Positions 1-10,857 of a stretch of 64,000 bases of DNA are shown in pieces; positions within the stretch are counted from its first letter, which is position 1; each line of letters begins with the position of its first letter. The position numbers were made by a program, and so were the translations under genes. Below the pieces are notes generated by a model. It ran no database searches. It was not told the DNA's origin and saw nothing but the letters and a program-made list of their open reading frames with translations. The stretch comes from Salisapilia sapeloensis. Its lineage: Eukaryota; Oomycota; Peronosporomycetes; Peronosporales; Salisapiliaceae. The stretch covers positions 1 to 64,000 of the forward strand of contig JAADVB010000058.1 of assembly GCA_023334545.1 (NCBI GenBank). The letters are read 5' to 3'.

Positions 1-90
1 GAGGTAGAATCGTGATCTTTTCATGTCCTTGTATGCCGTCTTCATCACTTTCCGATTGACCTCTTCCTAGCCTCTTCCATCAAGAAAAGT

Positions 91-681
91 ATGGATCGCC
101 TCTATGTTTCGCTCCTGTTTTGGCAAATTCTACTTATCGATGTGTATGGTTACTCCATCAGTGGAGAGATGCCTACGCCCGACCCGGCGGAGGATTATAA
201 GATGCTAAACATAAAGCTGTATCGGATGCTGGAAGACCTAAACAAACTACGAGAGGAGGATGGTGAAAAGCCTTTATGCTGGAATCTTGAATTGCAAAAG
301 CTGGCAGACAGCCATGTCAACGACATCGCTGAGAATATCAAGGTCCCGCTTGTCAAAGGATCGGACGGCTCTACACCAAAAGAGCGCCTACGAAAGTCGA
401 ATTTCCATTTGGAGTATTTCAGAGAGTTCGACTTCAGGGTGAGGAACATCGAGTCGGAGCCCACACGCCGAGAAAACAAATTTCGCACCCGCGAGAAAGC
501 ATTTACGCATGCCCAAGAGAGCTACGGCAAAAAATTGCTTACAAGCCGAGTGAAATACATTGGCATGGCTTACGTTGATGGGAAGAATTTTCAATACTGG
601 TCGGTCATCTTTGCGGCAGGCAAAGGGAACGAGTGCAAAGGGGTAAAAAATTTGATCGGTGATTCGTTTTCTGTTGAATAA
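91..681 (+). CDS. Secreted CAP/SCP (PR1-like) protein
   Basis: A 196-residue single-exon protein. The first ~20 residues are hydrophobic (MDRLYVSLLFWQILLIDVYG) and look like a signal peptide. The rest resembles the CAP (cysteine-rich secretory/antigen 5/PR1) fold: a first helix with LNKLREEDGEKPLCWNLELQ, then an A-DSHVNDIA helix, and a C-terminal strand block GMAYVDGKNFQYWSVIFAAG equivalent to the CAP2 signature. CAP proteins are extracellular and often bind sterols or lipids. Oomycetes secrete many of them. The classical metal-binding histidines are not clearly conserved, so a ligand-binding role is more likely than an enzymatic one (inference). A second CAP gene lies at 5419-6069 on the other strand; the two are only distantly similar. 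The ATG is the first in frame and precedes the signal peptide directly. Confidence 0.8.
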   Translation: MDRLYVSLLFWQILLIDVYGYSISGEMPTPDPAEDYKMLNIKLYRMLEDLNKLREEDGEKPLCWNLELQKLADSHVNDIAENIKVPLVKGSDGSTPKERLRKSNFHLEYFREFDFRVRNIESEPTRRENKFRTREKAFTHAQESYGKKLLTSRVKYIGMAYVDGKNFQYWSVIFAAGKGNECKGVKNLIGDSFSVE

Positions 682-2427
682 GCATGAACATGTCTTTGAC
701 GCATTTTCGTATCGTTAAGATTGCCTCAGCGTTAACGCTGCATGTATAATAGAAAGATCCCAAGTCAGTCTGAGTAGTACACTCTATCCTTGTCAGTGGC
801 CAGAAGAGAACCCAATTAATAAGCATAATTGAATTCCTGTTCCTTAAGTCAATGAATTATTGAATACGGTCTAGCTATAGGTTCAGACCACATTGTCGTA
901 GACTGGATCACTTCTGTTCATTTTCTAATTATGAGCCCCTGCATCTTATATCGACTCTTTGTAAATGTCTAGACTCGTGGTCATCATTCGCAATGTATGG
1001 CTTCTAGACCTATCTATAGCCGACATAATCGTCTGGTATTGTCGCCGGAAACTACACTTTTCATCCGTCAACTTGCACACGCCTATACTCGCAACAAAGC
1101 CTTTCTAGTGTGCTTGGAATATGGCTGCCGCAAATGGTCCGAGAATGTATCGTTCAGGTGAGCTTCTGGATCCACCGGTCGACTACGCATCATCAGCGGC
1201 AACTGACCGATATTTATGACGCAGAGTTCACAGAATACTCTTTCCAATTCCTACCATGCAATAGAGCACGTTATGCCCTCCGTTCATGTCTGCCTACCCC
1301 TCCTTGTCAGTTCTCAGATGACTAGTGGGAACATTACGTTCCCCTTGATGTAGCCATTGAGATAAGCGACCACCACGAAGCGAATAAAAGAACGCTTACA
1401 CACTCCCTTGCTTCCATTAAACATGGTAGAAGACCACATTGAGTACTGCATGAGTCGTTTCAACGCGACAGTTGTCGACAAGCGAGTTGATTTGAGCGTC
1501 GAAAAGTATTTGCTTGATGGTGGTGAATAGAAGGAATCGGTAACTAAGAATCCATCACAAACTTGAATGCAAGGATCAAGGAGGTAACATGTGATCAGCG
1601 ATCTGGGCAAGTATGATGGAGGGAGTAACAAACGATGAAGGAAAGCTATGTGAATCGAAGCAATGGAAAGCTGCATGAGGAGATAGCAATGACTATTTGT
1701 TGTGTACAAGTAAACTTCTACGATCTTGGAGGTCCGTCGCAGGGGCACAGCCACCGCAGGACGTCGGCTTTAATGTGAAGGAAGTAAAAGGCAAAAGCGT
1801 GAACGTATTTAAACCTGATGAAGACGAGGGCTTCGAAGCATAACGCGGATTTCCCTCCACTTGCTAAAACAGATGACGCAAGATTTCTACGTTCCATGCA
1901 CAAAGTGGGTATATTCACGTTTCGTATCCCTATGCTGCATCGAACAAGGCTCTTTCTCGCCATCGGGTGCCCGCTGCTTGCTTGCTCGAGACCATCCAAG
2001 GTAAAAGCACAAAGATGCGATCAAGCAGGTCAGTTGTCCATTCGTGCACCATACTACCAAGAATAACTCATGCCTGCAACTATCTTCGGTCTATCCGCTA
2101 ACCGATTTCAAGAGGCACACTTATCAGTAAGTAGGGATGAACATGTTCTCATTTCTAAACGTGCACCAGCCTGATGAAGTTGACCCTGCTATACATCATA
2201 CTACATGCTTTATTCGTGTTCTCGACCCTGGGAAGACGACGTTGGGTAGAGCCACTTGTTTATAAGATGATCGTCAGTTTAAGCGACATTCGTTAAGAAA
2301 ATGGTAAAAAACGTCTAACTACATGCGCTCCACTGAAGCTATTGCGAAAAGGCATTTGGATTACTGCGTGAGGCACAGAAAGTCAATCCATATTTAAAAA
2401 TTAAGGAAGCCAAGTCTTTATGGCTAT
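682..2427. other. Gene-poor stretch with decayed coding-like pieces
   Basis: No intact gene is supported here. The strand and frame of open stretches change repeatedly. Positions 1121-1530 read like a broken gene and are listed separately. The reading frame at 1818-2066 (82 codons, plus strand) has no recognisable domain and I do not call it. Confidence 0.5.
1121..1530 (+). pseudogene. Possible decayed coding region, family unknown
   Basis: Three successive plus-strand segments look protein-like but sit in different frames and are cut by stops. First, ATG at 1121 opens about 32 codons (start MAAANGPRMYRSGELL). Second, a frame from about 1200 through a TAG near 1321 reads on with charged, protein-like composition (DVAIEISDHHEANKRT). 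Third, a frame ending with TAG near 1530 contains MVEDHIEYCMSRFNATVVD. I could not join them with convincing GT-AG introns. A pseudogene with frameshifts is the simplest reading; a multi-exon gene or chance open frames remain possible. No family was recognised. Confidence 0.25.
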
Positions 2428-2739
2428 TTGTCTGATACTCTGGATGTAGACCAGGAAGGGTCTTGGTCAGTGTCATTAAGAATGAAACTCGATTATGCTA
2501 AGCATGGGAATAATGCACGAGAGAAGACGAGACTGCGTATTGTCGAGAAATTTAAACATGATGTGAAGTTGCTGCGAGACTATGATAAGGCTGGAGTTGC
2601 GTTCGCAGAGGCTGATGGCTGGTTGTATTTTACCTATCTGCTCGTGCGTGGGTCTGGTATCGACTGTGACGATATAACGTCGGATCCGGACGGGCTACTT
2701 TGGCACCTGAACGCATACGAAAATCACGGGGCTGGATAG
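2428..2739 (+). pseudogene. Open frame without ATG start, possible gene remnant
   Basis: An open frame of 103 codons begins at a TTG, not an ATG; the first ATG lies well inside. It contains helix-like charged stretches (IVEKFKHDVKLLRDYDKAG) and aromatic segments (DGWLYFTYLLVRG). Upstream in the next frame, around 2340-2395, is another protein-like stretch ended by TAA. This looks like the C-terminal remnant of a degraded gene, possibly of a secreted or effector-type protein, but no domain is recognised. It may also be a chance frame. Confidence 0.25.
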
Positions 2740-3567
2740 TCATGCCAGGGAGGAAATAAACAAGTAGTGATAATCCTTGCTTGTCGGTAGTTAAGGCTGT
2801 TTAAAGAACGAAGACGCTTGTTGTCTTCAATGCCGAGACTAAAAGTAAGCACGTCGATGTTTAGTTGCCTTAGGATGATCCAGGTTACCGTTCTTCTCTT
2901 TTCACACTTTTTATAATATTGCTTTATACTTTTAATTTGTCGAGCGAATGTATACGAGAAGTGATTGAGGCAGCAAGAATGTACGCAGGGTATAGCTACA
3001 GCGCTTGATTGCAACACCCTGGTCATTCTTTGATCTGACAGTCGTGTATGGATGACGCTATATCTCTACCACATCTTCATACGCTGCCAATTAACACTGG
3101 TTAGTGCTGCCGTCGAATTTATCTAAGCAAAACGACCAGAAGATAGGTAAGGCATGTCATCACTGACTGCCTTCGACTTGAACTGGATAATCTTACTCCC
3201 TACGATGCACATTTAACATAAGAGTATGGTTTGAGGGTTCGACATTTGATGAACTTCGAGACTGCCATTTGGAAAGTATTCAAGACAGTGGTCTGATCGT
3301 TTGTGCTAGCGATCCGTTTTCAATTGATATGCCATTCTACTTGGACGAATCTCTTTAGAAGTCAAAATACCACTCGTTTAATTTTACTCACAGTTTACTA
3401 TATATGTAACTTGCAATTGCCCATCAACTCTAGCTCTACTCACTGATATTTATTTATTAAATGAATAATGTTTAGTGAAACAGGCCAATGTGGTAGCCTA
3501 AGGTGGATATTTATCGTGTGTCTTTACTAGTATTAATCTAAGCTATGTAGTCGATCTCCAGAGTACT
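2740..3567. other. Intergenic, nothing recognised
   Basis: AT-rich, with no open frame that I can support on either strand. It includes the 3' flank of the minus-strand Kazal gene that follows. Confidence 0.5.
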
Positions 3568-4449
3568 CTACGCTTCATCCTGAAAAATGGGAACACATAG
3601 TCCAATGTACGGGCAAGGTGGTACAAAGCAAGCGAGCGGTTTCGGCTCGCAACGCTCACTAGGAGAGCAACTGCCGCCACATAAATCTCCACCATTGCAC
3701 GTCACAACCCACCCTTTGCCATCTTGAGCCTGAAGCATGCAATCCTCTTGCACATTGCAATGTTCTTCCCAATGCCTTCCACACGAGCAACTCTCTTCGT
3801 ATAACACCTCTAGACTCCCCTTTGCCAAACAATTTGCCACGTCGAACTTGCATTTATTGGAAAATGTCTGGCCGTTCGAAGCACATACAGGATTATGTAG
3901 AGTAATACACACTTGATCGCAGTCTGGCGCTTGTTCATGACTGCTATCATTTATCATAGTTGGTTTCTTACAGACCTCATCACTTTCAGCAAGACGAATA
4001 GACCCTTCTGTGCGGCAGTTTTCTCGCGCTAGTTCACAGTGAGAAGTATACTCCACACCGTTGGACCCGCAAACCAACTCAGTATGCTCATTTGTCTTCA
4101 AGTTAGATTTAGCCGGATGAGTGCATTTCCAATCACACTTTGTAGATAAAGAACTATCCGTTGTTTCATTTTGCGTAGTGTTTCCGACCATCCAACTGAT
4201 AGCTGCAAGCCCAGAGTCTTCACTTGAATTAGAGGATGCTACACAATGACCTTGGTGTTTAATCATGAGTCCGACATCTCTTTGACCTGCCTTGTTGAAG
4301 GTACAGAAGTTTGTAAACGTGACGTTGTTGGACGCACAAATTGGCATGAATAAAGCATCGTTGCACGATACTTCTGCATTGATGCCTTCTGCATGGAAAG
4401 CTACGAGTAGTAGCCAAACAAAAGCAAAAAGATCAAGTCTCACTTTCAT
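3568..4449 (-). CDS. Secreted three-domain Kazal-type protease inhibitor
   Basis: Intronless. I place the start at the ATG ending at 4449, because it directly precedes a clear signal peptide (MKVRLDLFAFVWLLLVAFHA); the frame is open to an ATG at 4572, but those extra 41 residues are hydrophilic. The protein is about 293 residues. Kazal unit 1 starts CNDALFMPIC and shows only four cysteines. Units 2 (CDWKC...LVCGSNGVEY) and 3 (CDQVC...PVCASNGQTF) have six. Predicted P1 residues are His and Thr for units 2 and 3. A further cysteine-rich C-terminal block (about 60 residues, many Cys-Gly and Cys-Pro) is not a standard Kazal domain. Kazal proteins inhibit serine proteases such as subtilisins or host trypsin-like enzymes outside the cell; the targets here are unknown. 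Confidence 0.85.
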   Translation of the reverse strand: MKVRLDLFAFVWLLLVAFHAEGINAEVSCNDALFMPICASNNVTFTNFCTFNKAGQRDVGLMIKHQGHCVASSNSSEDSGLAAISWMVGNTTQNETTDSSLSTKCDWKCTHPAKSNLKTNEHTELVCGSNGVEYTSHCELARENCRTEGSIRLAESDEVCKKPTMINDSSHEQAPDCDQVCITLHNPVCASNGQTFSNKCKFDVANCLAKGSLEVLYEESCSCGRHWEEHCNVQEDCMLQAQDGKGWVVTCNGGDLCGGSCSPSERCEPKPLACFVPPCPYIGLCVPIFQDEA

Positions 4450-5418
4450 TGCCTTGATGTGCTTCCCCCACGACTTGCGTTGCGCCATGAGAGAGTAAAA
4501 GCGAATATATTTGTGTTGTTTGAGCTGTCTATGCGATCCTGCAGGTCCGTTGGGACCTTTGTGCTGCTTCAAGCGATCCTAACGGCTCTTATGAGATGTG
4601 CTAGGCTTGGGTCCTAATTGAAGCATGCTCAGCTAAATTTGGAGTCTAATGTGCGGCTTGAGTTACTACGCAAAGTTTAAATGAAAAAGATTTTGTTCTG
4701 ACTAGGGGACCATTGAACTTGGTGGCCGATAAAAAGGAGTTTTAAAACCGATAGCTTGAAAGTCGTCCATAAGGTTTATGCATGCTGTTGATTATTAGAA
4801 AGAAGCCTTAATGACACCGTCATACGATCTCTGCGTTGGATACACTCATCTGGTGTAAATGGATCCGTGGGTCCCTTTGGTCTAGAAAATATGCTCTGTG
4901 CCATGTCAAATGCGTGGTTCGTTACCATTGTCTGCACTATATCATTGAGGCATAATTTTTAGCGTATATGCCCATATTTTCCATTTATTAGTCCGCCTAA
5001 TTTGGTCATGAACCTCAGCTTGGTCCTCGGTAGTCCGAATCTCTTAAATTTTGCAAGATTTATATTGAAGCAAACATAAAAGAGTAGAATAGTCATGCCG
5101 AAGAAGTTTTGGACTCACGTATTGATCGATACTTACCAACGTTTTCATTTGATGTGGGTTCACTTCCTCCTAGCATTGGATATTAGAGTTCGCTCCCCAG
5201 CTAAGAGTAAATGTAACACAATATGTCATAAACTAATTATAATGATAATAATAATATATGTCAACTTCAAACATCATTTTAAATACTTATCAGTTCATAC
5301 AGTTATAATCTAGCAACAAAAAAGGTTTATCTTCTGCTACGACCTCTTTTTTATTTTTAAACGTGCAATGCAGGACAGTAAACTCTGTTATGGACTCTCG
5401 CTTCAGCACTTGTTACCT
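4450..5418. other. Intergenic, 5' flank of Kazal gene and 3' flank of CAP gene
   Basis: No supported gene. A 72-codon frame at 5095-5313 (plus) is AT-rich, has no domain and is ignored. Confidence 0.5.
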
Positions 5419-6069
5419 CTAGTCGTATTTATCAGTGTCAACCATCTCGCCGTCACAATGGTTGTCTCTCCCGCCGACTAAGACAATAGAGTAGAATTCA
5501 CCCGAGTGTTCATGACCATTTAGCCTTTCATCGCCTTGTGACATACCCCGATACGTCGCCATCCCAATCCCGACATATCCAAAATTCTTTAGTAGATCTT
5601 CGTAGAAGTTGTGATTGTTGGTCAAAGTTGTGCAAGCATCATCGATACTTCCGGCGCGGAGATTGATTTCTTTTTGGCGGGTAAATCTTACACCACGTTT
5701 TCTTATGCGGTCTTCGGTTGTGGAACCGTCGGCTCCCACATGTCGTAGAAAGGTCATTGTGGTAAGATCTGGTGCGTGCTCCTGCGCAGCTGCCATAAGA
5801 TAGCTGTTCCAGCACAATAGATTTATCTGATGCTCTTGTCTAAAGACGTTTATGCAGTCAAAAATACTGCCTACGTGAAGAGGCAAATTATCCACGCTGT
5901 CCGAGTTGGGGTCGGGGAGATCATCGTCGCTGTCTTTATTCGAAAAATAGTTAATTGTTCGCATAATTGTAAGTCCGCCCATTACTATGGGTACTGGATT
6001 AAGAGGCCATGCGGGAGCAGGGATAAGAAGAGCAATAACCAGAAGAATGGTCTTGTATGAAGCGAACAT
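5419..6069 (-). CDS. Secreted CAP/SCP (PR1-like) protein
   Basis: Intronless, 216 residues. The N-terminus (MFASYKTILLVIALLIPAPA) is a clear signal peptide, followed by an acidic low-complexity spacer (around residues 46-60) and a CAP-like domain: FRQEHQINLLCWNSYLMAAA (first helix and strand), AQEHAPDL, GADGSTTEDRIRKRGVRF, and a C-terminal GYVGIGMATY...EFYSIVLVGGR block. Length suits a single CAP domain. It shares the LCWN motif and the GSTxEDR/GSTPKER motif with the CAP protein at 91-681, so the two belong to one subfamily. Extracellular; lipid or sterol binding is typical of the family, but the role here is unknown. Confidence 0.8.
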   Translation of the reverse strand: MFASYKTILLVIALLIPAPAWPLNPVPIVMGGLTIMRTINYFSNKDSDDDLPDPNSDSVDNLPLHVGSIFDCINVFRQEHQINLLCWNSYLMAAAQEHAPDLTTMTFLRHVGADGSTTEDRIRKRGVRFTRQKEINLRAGSIDDACTTLTNNHNFYEDLLKNFGYVGIGMATYRGMSQGDERLNGHEHSGEFYSIVLVGGRDNHCDGEMVDTDKYD

Positions 6070-6694
6070 GAAGAAACGAGGTGAAGCGTTGATCTGGTTG
6101 CGCAGTCAAAAATTGAGAATGAAAATGGTCGAAGAATTAACATGAATTTGAAGGTAGACAGATAAATCAATTACACCCTAGGATACTTCATATGAGGTAA
6201 GGTCCACCGATTGTGGTCTACATATTGTCTTTTAAACGGCATCATGCCTCCGTAGCTAAATTGTTCTTGTTGATTCGTTAGACAACCGCTTTCTCAACTT
6301 ACTGAATTGCAGTCCCATCCAAGTTTATCACTCGATTTTTCGTAAGGCACAACAAAATGTGTGTATATACAGCGTATCGACCACGTAATCATACAAAAAT
6401 ACACTACTTTGCATGAAATCGCTACCTATCACCATTTTTTATAATTAGTTACCAAGTAGCAATACAAGTAAGAAGAATTTGTACTTTATAGATTTGCTCT
6501 GTTCATTGATTGCCACGCGATCGCTTTGTCCTTAAGCATAGTATCCATTATAGTGCTTAGATTCTCGCGAAACCGGCATCCAATATGATACCGTCAAAAA
6601 CATTATAAAACGGCTAAGGAGTGCGTTTCAAAACTCATTCAATATGTCACTTTTTATCTATCTTCGATAGAGCAAAGTTGAAACGTCTCGCATA
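6070..6694. other. Intergenic between divergent CAP and Kazal genes
   Basis: Likely holds the promoters of the CAP gene (minus) and the Kazal gene (plus). No motif stands out to me. Confidence 0.45.
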
Positions 6695-7375
6695 ATGAAG
6701 TCGTGCTTGTTATTCAATTCGTGGGTCTTCTGCGCCTTTGCAATTTATGGTGCAGTTGATGCAATGGAGCCACAACGTCGACTTGCACGACCACAGAATA
6801 CAGGAAATACAAAGAAACCCGGTACTTCTCGATGTCCTAAAGATTGTGGTAAAGTAGCAGAATTCAAGTTATGCGGGAGCGATGATGTGACCTACGATAA
6901 TGGTTGCGAACTGGCCAAGGCGAAATGTTCAGATGAGGAGAAAGAAGATTTGCTTTTAAAGTACCCCGGCAAATGCATTCCATCTACATTGGGTCCGCAG
7001 GAATTCAACCAAACCGATGATGTCGACGTTGGAGATGTTAGTGCAAGTGACGAGATCTATGACGTCGATGTTGACTGCTTTAACGAATATCTGATATCTT
7101 TGGAGAAGCCGTTCATGACCCATAGCGTAATCTGCAATATGGAAGCTTCGTGGATAGACAATGACGACGTGTATGAGGATCGCGAGATATCTGCCGACAG
7201 TCGATCTTCATCTCGCAATGGCTCAAGCATTGATTCCGACAAGGGAAGTACTGCGGATGTAGAGGTAGGAGATATCGACGAAGAGAGCAACAACTCGATT
7301 ACTATACCAAAGAACGACTCGTGCATGGAAAGTCATTCTGAAATGAGCTCAGACACTGTCGGATGTCACGATTGA
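6695..7375 (+). CDS. Secreted single-Kazal protein with acidic tail
   Basis: Intronless, 226 residues. A signal peptide (about residues 1-23) precedes one complete six-cysteine Kazal domain (about residues 47-93; CPKDCGKV...LCGSDDVTYDNGCEL), with Lys as the predicted P1 residue. The remaining 130 residues are acidic and Ser/Asp-rich and carry a VDVGDVSASDE motif. Very similar VGD-[S/T]-SD motifs occur in the tail of the Kazal gene at 29105-30781 and in the broken gene at 27632-28413, so these three share an ancestor. The tail has only two cysteines and no known domain. Predicted role: extracellular serine protease inhibition, with trypsin-like targets suggested by P1 Lys. Confidence 0.85.
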   Translation: MKSCLLFNSWVFCAFAIYGAVDAMEPQRRLARPQNTGNTKKPGTSRCPKDCGKVAEFKLCGSDDVTYDNGCELAKAKCSDEEKEDLLLKYPGKCIPSTLGPQEFNQTDDVDVGDVSASDEIYDVDVDCFNEYLISLEKPFMTHSVICNMEASWIDNDDVYEDREISADSRSSSRNGSSIDSDKGSTADVEVGDIDEESNNSITIPKNDSCMESHSEMSSDTVGCHD

Positions 7376-7716
7376 GTGAACAAAGTAGCATTATATTTGC
7401 AGAGAATGTAGCAGCAGCATACAGGTCGGATCATTTAAGTTGAGCACGAAAATATGATTTCAACTTTGACTGTCATTGCTTTCTATAGCTATGTTTGGCA
7501 TATTTTTGACAAAGAGCGAACTATTTTATGTTTACTCATGTGTCTGACATACACTTTGCACATTCACTATAATGATTACGTCATAATATTATTGAAGTTG
7601 GTTTGAAGCTGTATATGGAAGAAATCTTTTCATACAGAGCTCTTCCATTTCACAAACGTATCTTTCTACAACACCAGTCGATACCGCTGTAGTTTATTAC
7701 ATACCAAGTCTCCATA
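7376..7716. other. Intergenic, promoter region of the S74 gene
   Basis: AT-rich. No supported feature inside it. Confidence 0.45.
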
Positions 7717-10700
7717 ATGGTGCAGAGACGAAGTTTGACTCTCCTCACCATATATCTTGTTGGCCATGGCATAATTACGTATACAAAAGCGATGCTGCAA
7801 TGTCCTGGCAAAGATAGGGAATGCTCTGATCATGGGAGCTGTGTAACCAGCGAGCATGATGGACATGTATGCAACTGTGAATGGGGATACACTGGGAACG
7901 ACTGCGCAACACGTAATGATCTCCAATATCTTATTTTGACATGATGTCGTATTGACTACTCTCGTAGGCATGTGCCCCCATGGATATGATCCCGACTCGC
8001 CCAAAACGGAATCACCCAGACTTTTGTGGAAGATAAAGGCTGGTGATCGAGCAGCGACGGATATGTTTGGCACTTTGCAACTTTCATTTTATGGGCACAC
8101 GATTGCAGCACCGAATAATGTCATACAAATGAATGATATGGAGTGTACCAATCTTTTTCAGGAGCTGAACGCCCTCGATCGTGCGGTAAATGCAGTTTCA
8201 TTCTTTGAATTCTATCCTCAATATTGATACAAAAGTCTTCTTGTATTAGGAATGTGTCCGACGAACGAAAACATCCGATTCGTTGGCCGAGTTCGAGATC
8301 ACTCTCCAGTCTTTTCCCACAGATCCTGTCATGAACAACATCTACGCCCATGAAGGCAATCCGGCTGCATCTGACTTTAGCTGTGGTACCAGTCAGGCTG
8401 TAGCAAACTCTGAGTCTATCAATCTTCTCGATACATCCATTTATTGCACTTTTGAGACCGTATCAGATGATGATGCTGTCCGTCCGTTTACACCTTGCAG
8501 TAGTCATGGCCATTGTGACGGAAACACAGGGTATTGCATGTGTATGGATGAATACGATGGGAATAACTGTGAGAAGCTACCTAATAAGGAAAACGTTCAG
8601 CTCATATCGAGTAGAGATGTAAACTTTCACGGCAGCTTACTACAATTTGATGCTGTACAATCACCGTCAGACGAGTTCAAAATTATCAACGCTGACGCTG
8701 GTTACTCTGACGTCTTCACAATGTACGGTGACGGTCGGACGATCCTTCATTGCGGTAGCTTCACGGTCGAAGATGGAGGGTTTATTGTTGACCATAAAGG
8801 TGTAAAAGTATCTCCGGACAGACAACTCTTGATCGATCGATCTAACTTGGTCATCCAAGACGGCGCTATACTTTTAAAAGATGAAAGAAAAGGTCTTGAT
8901 GCTTTCATCCAAGCCGAAAGCAATGGTCGTGGGTTTTTGGAATTTACACAAACGTCTCGACTGGATGATGATCCAGTGCCGATCATGGATGTCGACTCAG
9001 CAGGACGGTTACACATTCATCAGGGAGGTCTCCAAGTAGCGAATGGCGGATTGGATCTCCAAAATGGCAATTTGTCAATCGGTATGGATGGAATGGAAAT
9101 GAATGGAGGTCATCTGAGCATCCTGAACGGAGGTATCCACCTTCGGTCTAGCATGCACGGTGAGGAACGATGGGCATGGTCGAAAGATGATCCTGTGTCG
9201 GCGTTACTCCACGTAATGACAGACCGTGAAGAAAAGAGTGTTTTACACTTTACGTCTCTTGGTCCAGAAGGAGAAGAGTTTCCTACTTTTAACATCAAGG
9301 GAACCGGTGAAACGACGATACACCGAGGTGGTCTAACGATACATTCGGGTGGACTAGAGATTGGCGCCGGTGGACAAAGGATACTGTCGGGCGGACTTTG
9401 GATAGAAGCAGGTGGACTGCATGTAGAAAATGGTAAATTCACGGTTGAAGACGGATTCGAGATCACGGATGGAGGTTTCCAAGTTCAGACACATAATATC
9501 AATGGTCCAGTACTCCAAGTAAAAGCAAACAATCATCAGTTTGCAGGAGCTTTAATTGAGTTGAGTACGAATATTCAATGGTCCAACGACGGTGACCAGT
9601 TCCATCGTTTGATAGAAGTGAAAGACTCGGAAGGGCTGTCCATCTTTACGATCGACGCACAAGGCTCGCTAAGTACTCGTGGTAATATTAAGACAGAAGG
9701 AAGAGCTGGTATCGACAGTGCTGGTCCTATGCACATCGGCTCTTCCTTCGCTTTACATATTAAACGTATCAAGGCTGATTCCCAAATCGTTCTTCCTCCT
9801 GACGCAACGTATGTCCAGGTCGTGAGTGACGGCGTCAAGCGTACGAACATCCTATCATTTGAAAAGAAATTCGCAGTCGGTCAACTGCTTATTATTCAGA
9901 ATCTGGACGATGATCTTCTGCAAGGGGATGATTTCCAGATACCAAGCGGAGCTACATCTCTCTTCCTCTTCGACGGAACTTCATGGCAAGCTCTAACAAC
10001 TTCATCTCGATCAACACCAGCATCAATACCAACGCAAGAGACCGAACAACCGTCTGAAAACGTCAATTTTGGTGATGTCAAAGTGAAAGCTACTTCCTTG
10101 CAAGCTGGCAGTCAACCGAAAGGCAAGGTAGCAATCTATGGTCGTGGAGGCGAGCTATCCCATCATAGCTCTGTCTCGTTCGACGACACAACCGAATTGC
10201 TATCCGTCGAAAACTTCCAAACGAAACAAATCATTGGTGTTATTGATGCTTCTCAAAGTGAATGGCGTGGACTAGACGTTGTTGGTGGTCATTTTCGAGC
10301 AGTGAACTTGACAGACGTGACAAATGTTCAAATCGAAGGCGAACTCATAGTCACGTCGGTCATTCCATCTTACTTTGGCGGAGACGTTCATGTCGATGGA
10401 CAAGTCATGGGGTCCGGAGCCTATGTCGACGCTTCCGATGCAAGACTGAAGAAAGACATCACACCCATTCTGGATGCAGCGACATTAGTAGAACAAATGC
10501 AAGGTGTCGAGTACTCCTTCATAGACTCCCGGAAGAACCAGGAACGAGAGATTGGTTTCCTTGCACAAGACATGGAGAGTGTATTGCCGCAAGTCGTAGC
10601 CACCGATGGCCAAGGGTACAAGTACATTGCCTACGCTCATATCGTACCAGTCCTTGTGGAAGCTTTTAAAGAGCACACTACCAAGGAACAAGAGCTACGG

Positions 10701-10808
10701 ACACAAGTGGATGTACTAAAGACGGAAGTGATGCACCTACGACAGGAGTTTGCTGCACTCCAGCACAAACTAGGTCGCATTCTACACTTTTCCACGACGA
10801 AAGAGTAA
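7717..10808 (+). CDS. Secreted EGF / beta-helix / peptidase S74 self-cleaving protein
   Basis: Three exons fit: 7717-7912, 7968-8185 and 8250-10808 (introns of 55 and 64 nt, GT-AG). Together they encode 990 residues. The order is signal peptide; EGF-like domain (~29-64, ending CNCEWGYTGNDC); a spacer; a second EGF-like domain (~219-247); a long Gly-Gly-Leu repeat region (GGLxIxxG every 7-8 residues) that looks like a beta-helix or fibrous stalk; then a C-terminal intramolecular chaperone (peptidase S74) domain. In phage endosialidases and in MYRF this domain trimerises and cleaves itself at Ser-Asp using a Ser-Lys dyad. Here S867-D868 and K872 (SDARLKKD) match that spacing, so cleavage would release a ~123-residue C-terminal piece that ends in a coiled coil. 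Presumably a secreted or cell-surface trimer. The introns argue against bacterial or phage contamination. Confidence 0.85.
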
Positions 10809-10857
10809 CCATCTTTTGGATTTAATTAAAAAAGCTAAAAGAACCATCTTCATCATC

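Noticed and set aside
10262..10669. 135-codon frame inside the S74 gene
   Set aside because: Shadow of the real frame; Arg/Ser/Cys/His-rich composition typical of an out-of-frame reading.
7717..10808. Phage-type S74 and tail-fibre-like repeats as sign of a prophage or contamination
   Set aside because: The gene has two GT-AG introns, EGF domains and eukaryotic neighbours; no other phage genes are present.
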